From Parapristionchus giblindavisi (Eukaryota; Nematoda; Chromadorea; Rhabditida; Diplogasteridae): a stretch of 64,000 nt of DNA. Position numbers and translations under genes: made by a program. Positions 63,351 to 64,000 of the stretch are shown here, one piece after another (positions within the stretch are counted from its first letter, which is position 1; the number at the start of each line of letters is the position of its first letter). The DNA lies in assembly GCA_943737045.1 (NCBI GenBank), contig CALSFV010000123.1, positions 106,721 through 170,720 of the forward strand, read 5' to 3'. Under the pieces are notes generated by a model. It saw only the letters and a list, made by a program, of their open reading frames with translations, ran no database searches and was not told the origin of the DNA.

Positions 63351-63570
63351 GTCAAGCCCCGATAACAGTTCAGGCACTCATCTCTTTCATTGTATACAAG
63401 AGAGTTCAGTTCAACAACGTTTCATCATCTCAATAACTAAGAAAGAGAATGTCACTATGAGTATGATTCACACTTTACTTCTTCAATATTTGTATACATT
63501 GCAGAACTTGATAAAGCATGAGACAATCCAAGATTTCGACGTTATTCTTGATGATGAAGAAGAAAGGTGT
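63351..63570 (+). CDS. Possible exons of an unidentified gene
   Basis: Two stretches look coding between plausible splice sites: ESSSPDNSSGTHLFHCIQES and SVQQRFIISITKKENVTM after TTTCATAG (about 63346), and NLIKHETIQDFDVILDDEEE after ACATTGCAG (63504), ending at an AAAG-GTGTGT donor. The phases I tried do not join, so the model is incomplete. Family unknown. Confidence 0.25.
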
Positions 63571-63774
63571 GTATAGCGTCATTTCAACCTTGATTTTTTT
63601 AAAGTTCTGTATTTTTCTCAACATTTACCCCCAAAAATGCACAGTCTAGTTTTTTTTCTTGTAACTCTCAATATTAATGTGGTTAAAATGAGTGATATTC
63701 CCCTTTTATCTTTTTTTCTGTCTTTCCCTAAAGCATCTCTGATAAGGTGACCTGTCCGTTATGCACCACCAGGA

Positions 63775-63875
63775 CTTCATCGACCCTCCCTCTCCTTATG
63801 TCTACCTCTCCCTCTCCCTCTCCCTCTACCTCTACTTTTCTCCCTGTCCCTCTCTAACCATTCCCCCTTCATCGT
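63775..63875. repeat. CT-rich low-complexity tract
   Basis: CCTCTCCCTCTCC-like units, as at 23095-23225; plus-strand pyrimidine bias. Confidence 0.7.
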
Positions 63876-64000
63876 CTCCTCCGATTGATAAGACATGATC
63901 CTCCTCTTCTACCGTACTCTTCTCTCATTGTCTGCACTCTCTTCATTCTCTATACTCTCTCATCTTCTCATCATCTTCATTCATATTCTTCATCTGTTAT

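Overview
The window looks like AT-rich nuclear DNA of a nematode, most likely a rhabditid or diplogastrid relative of Caenorhabditis. The signs are genes split by many short introns (often 40-60 bases), an nlp-14/orcokinin neuropeptide precursor, a major sperm protein (MSP) domain gene, a Lipase_2 gene of the C. elegans 'lips' type, ELT-3-like GATA factors, a U6 snRNA close to the C. elegans sequence as I remember it, and dense MITE and foldback debris. Species cannot be named from sequence alone. All gene models below are hand-built from splice sites and recognised protein motifs.

Layout, left to right. 1-2319 (-): 5' part of a PSME4/PA200 proteasome-activator gene running off the left edge. 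2551-7056 (-): an apparently intact Penelope-like retroelement with N-terminal GIY-YIG (Naiad type), flanked by 89-base direct repeats that carry hammerhead-ribozyme parts in a permuted order. 8004-9793 (+): single-pass membrane protein with a Lys/Glu-rich tail. 10800-11850: decayed eIF4A copy that keeps its introns, including an H/ACA-like snoRNA candidate. 12588-13712 (+): small secreted protein with a U6 snRNA in intron 2 and a TA-flanked MITE in intron 3. 14084-16833 (-): interrupted lipase. 18868-21347: palindrome of palindromes. 22107-22177: tRNA-Glu remnant. 23762-25977 (+): nlp-14-like precursor with a long GA tract between its exons. 26250-26440: diverged copy of the Penelope terminal repeat. 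28030-28265: tRNA-derived SINE. 29773-37439 (-): prolyl oligopeptidase with several introns filled by repeats. 40504-41175 (+): MSP-domain protein. 41442-47386 (-): PIX-type Rho guanine nucleotide exchange factor. 47700-49885 (+): eIF4A. 50280-56749 (+): TBCK. 57546-59264 and 60678-62083 (+): tandem GATA factor paralogues; the second lacks the exon for the first half of the zinc finger. 63300-63570: possible exons of one more gene.

The genes are ordinary single transcription units on both strands; I see no operon with evidence beyond spacing. The most unusual content is (a) the permuted hammerhead in the Penelope-like element, (b) the intronic H/ACA-like RNA whose sequence is better kept than the exons of the eIF4A pseudogene, (c) the half-finger GATA paralogue with a strongly conserved GC-rich promoter block, and (d) the nested 2.4 kb palindrome. 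Exon boundaries are approximate where stated, and no alignment or folding program was run.
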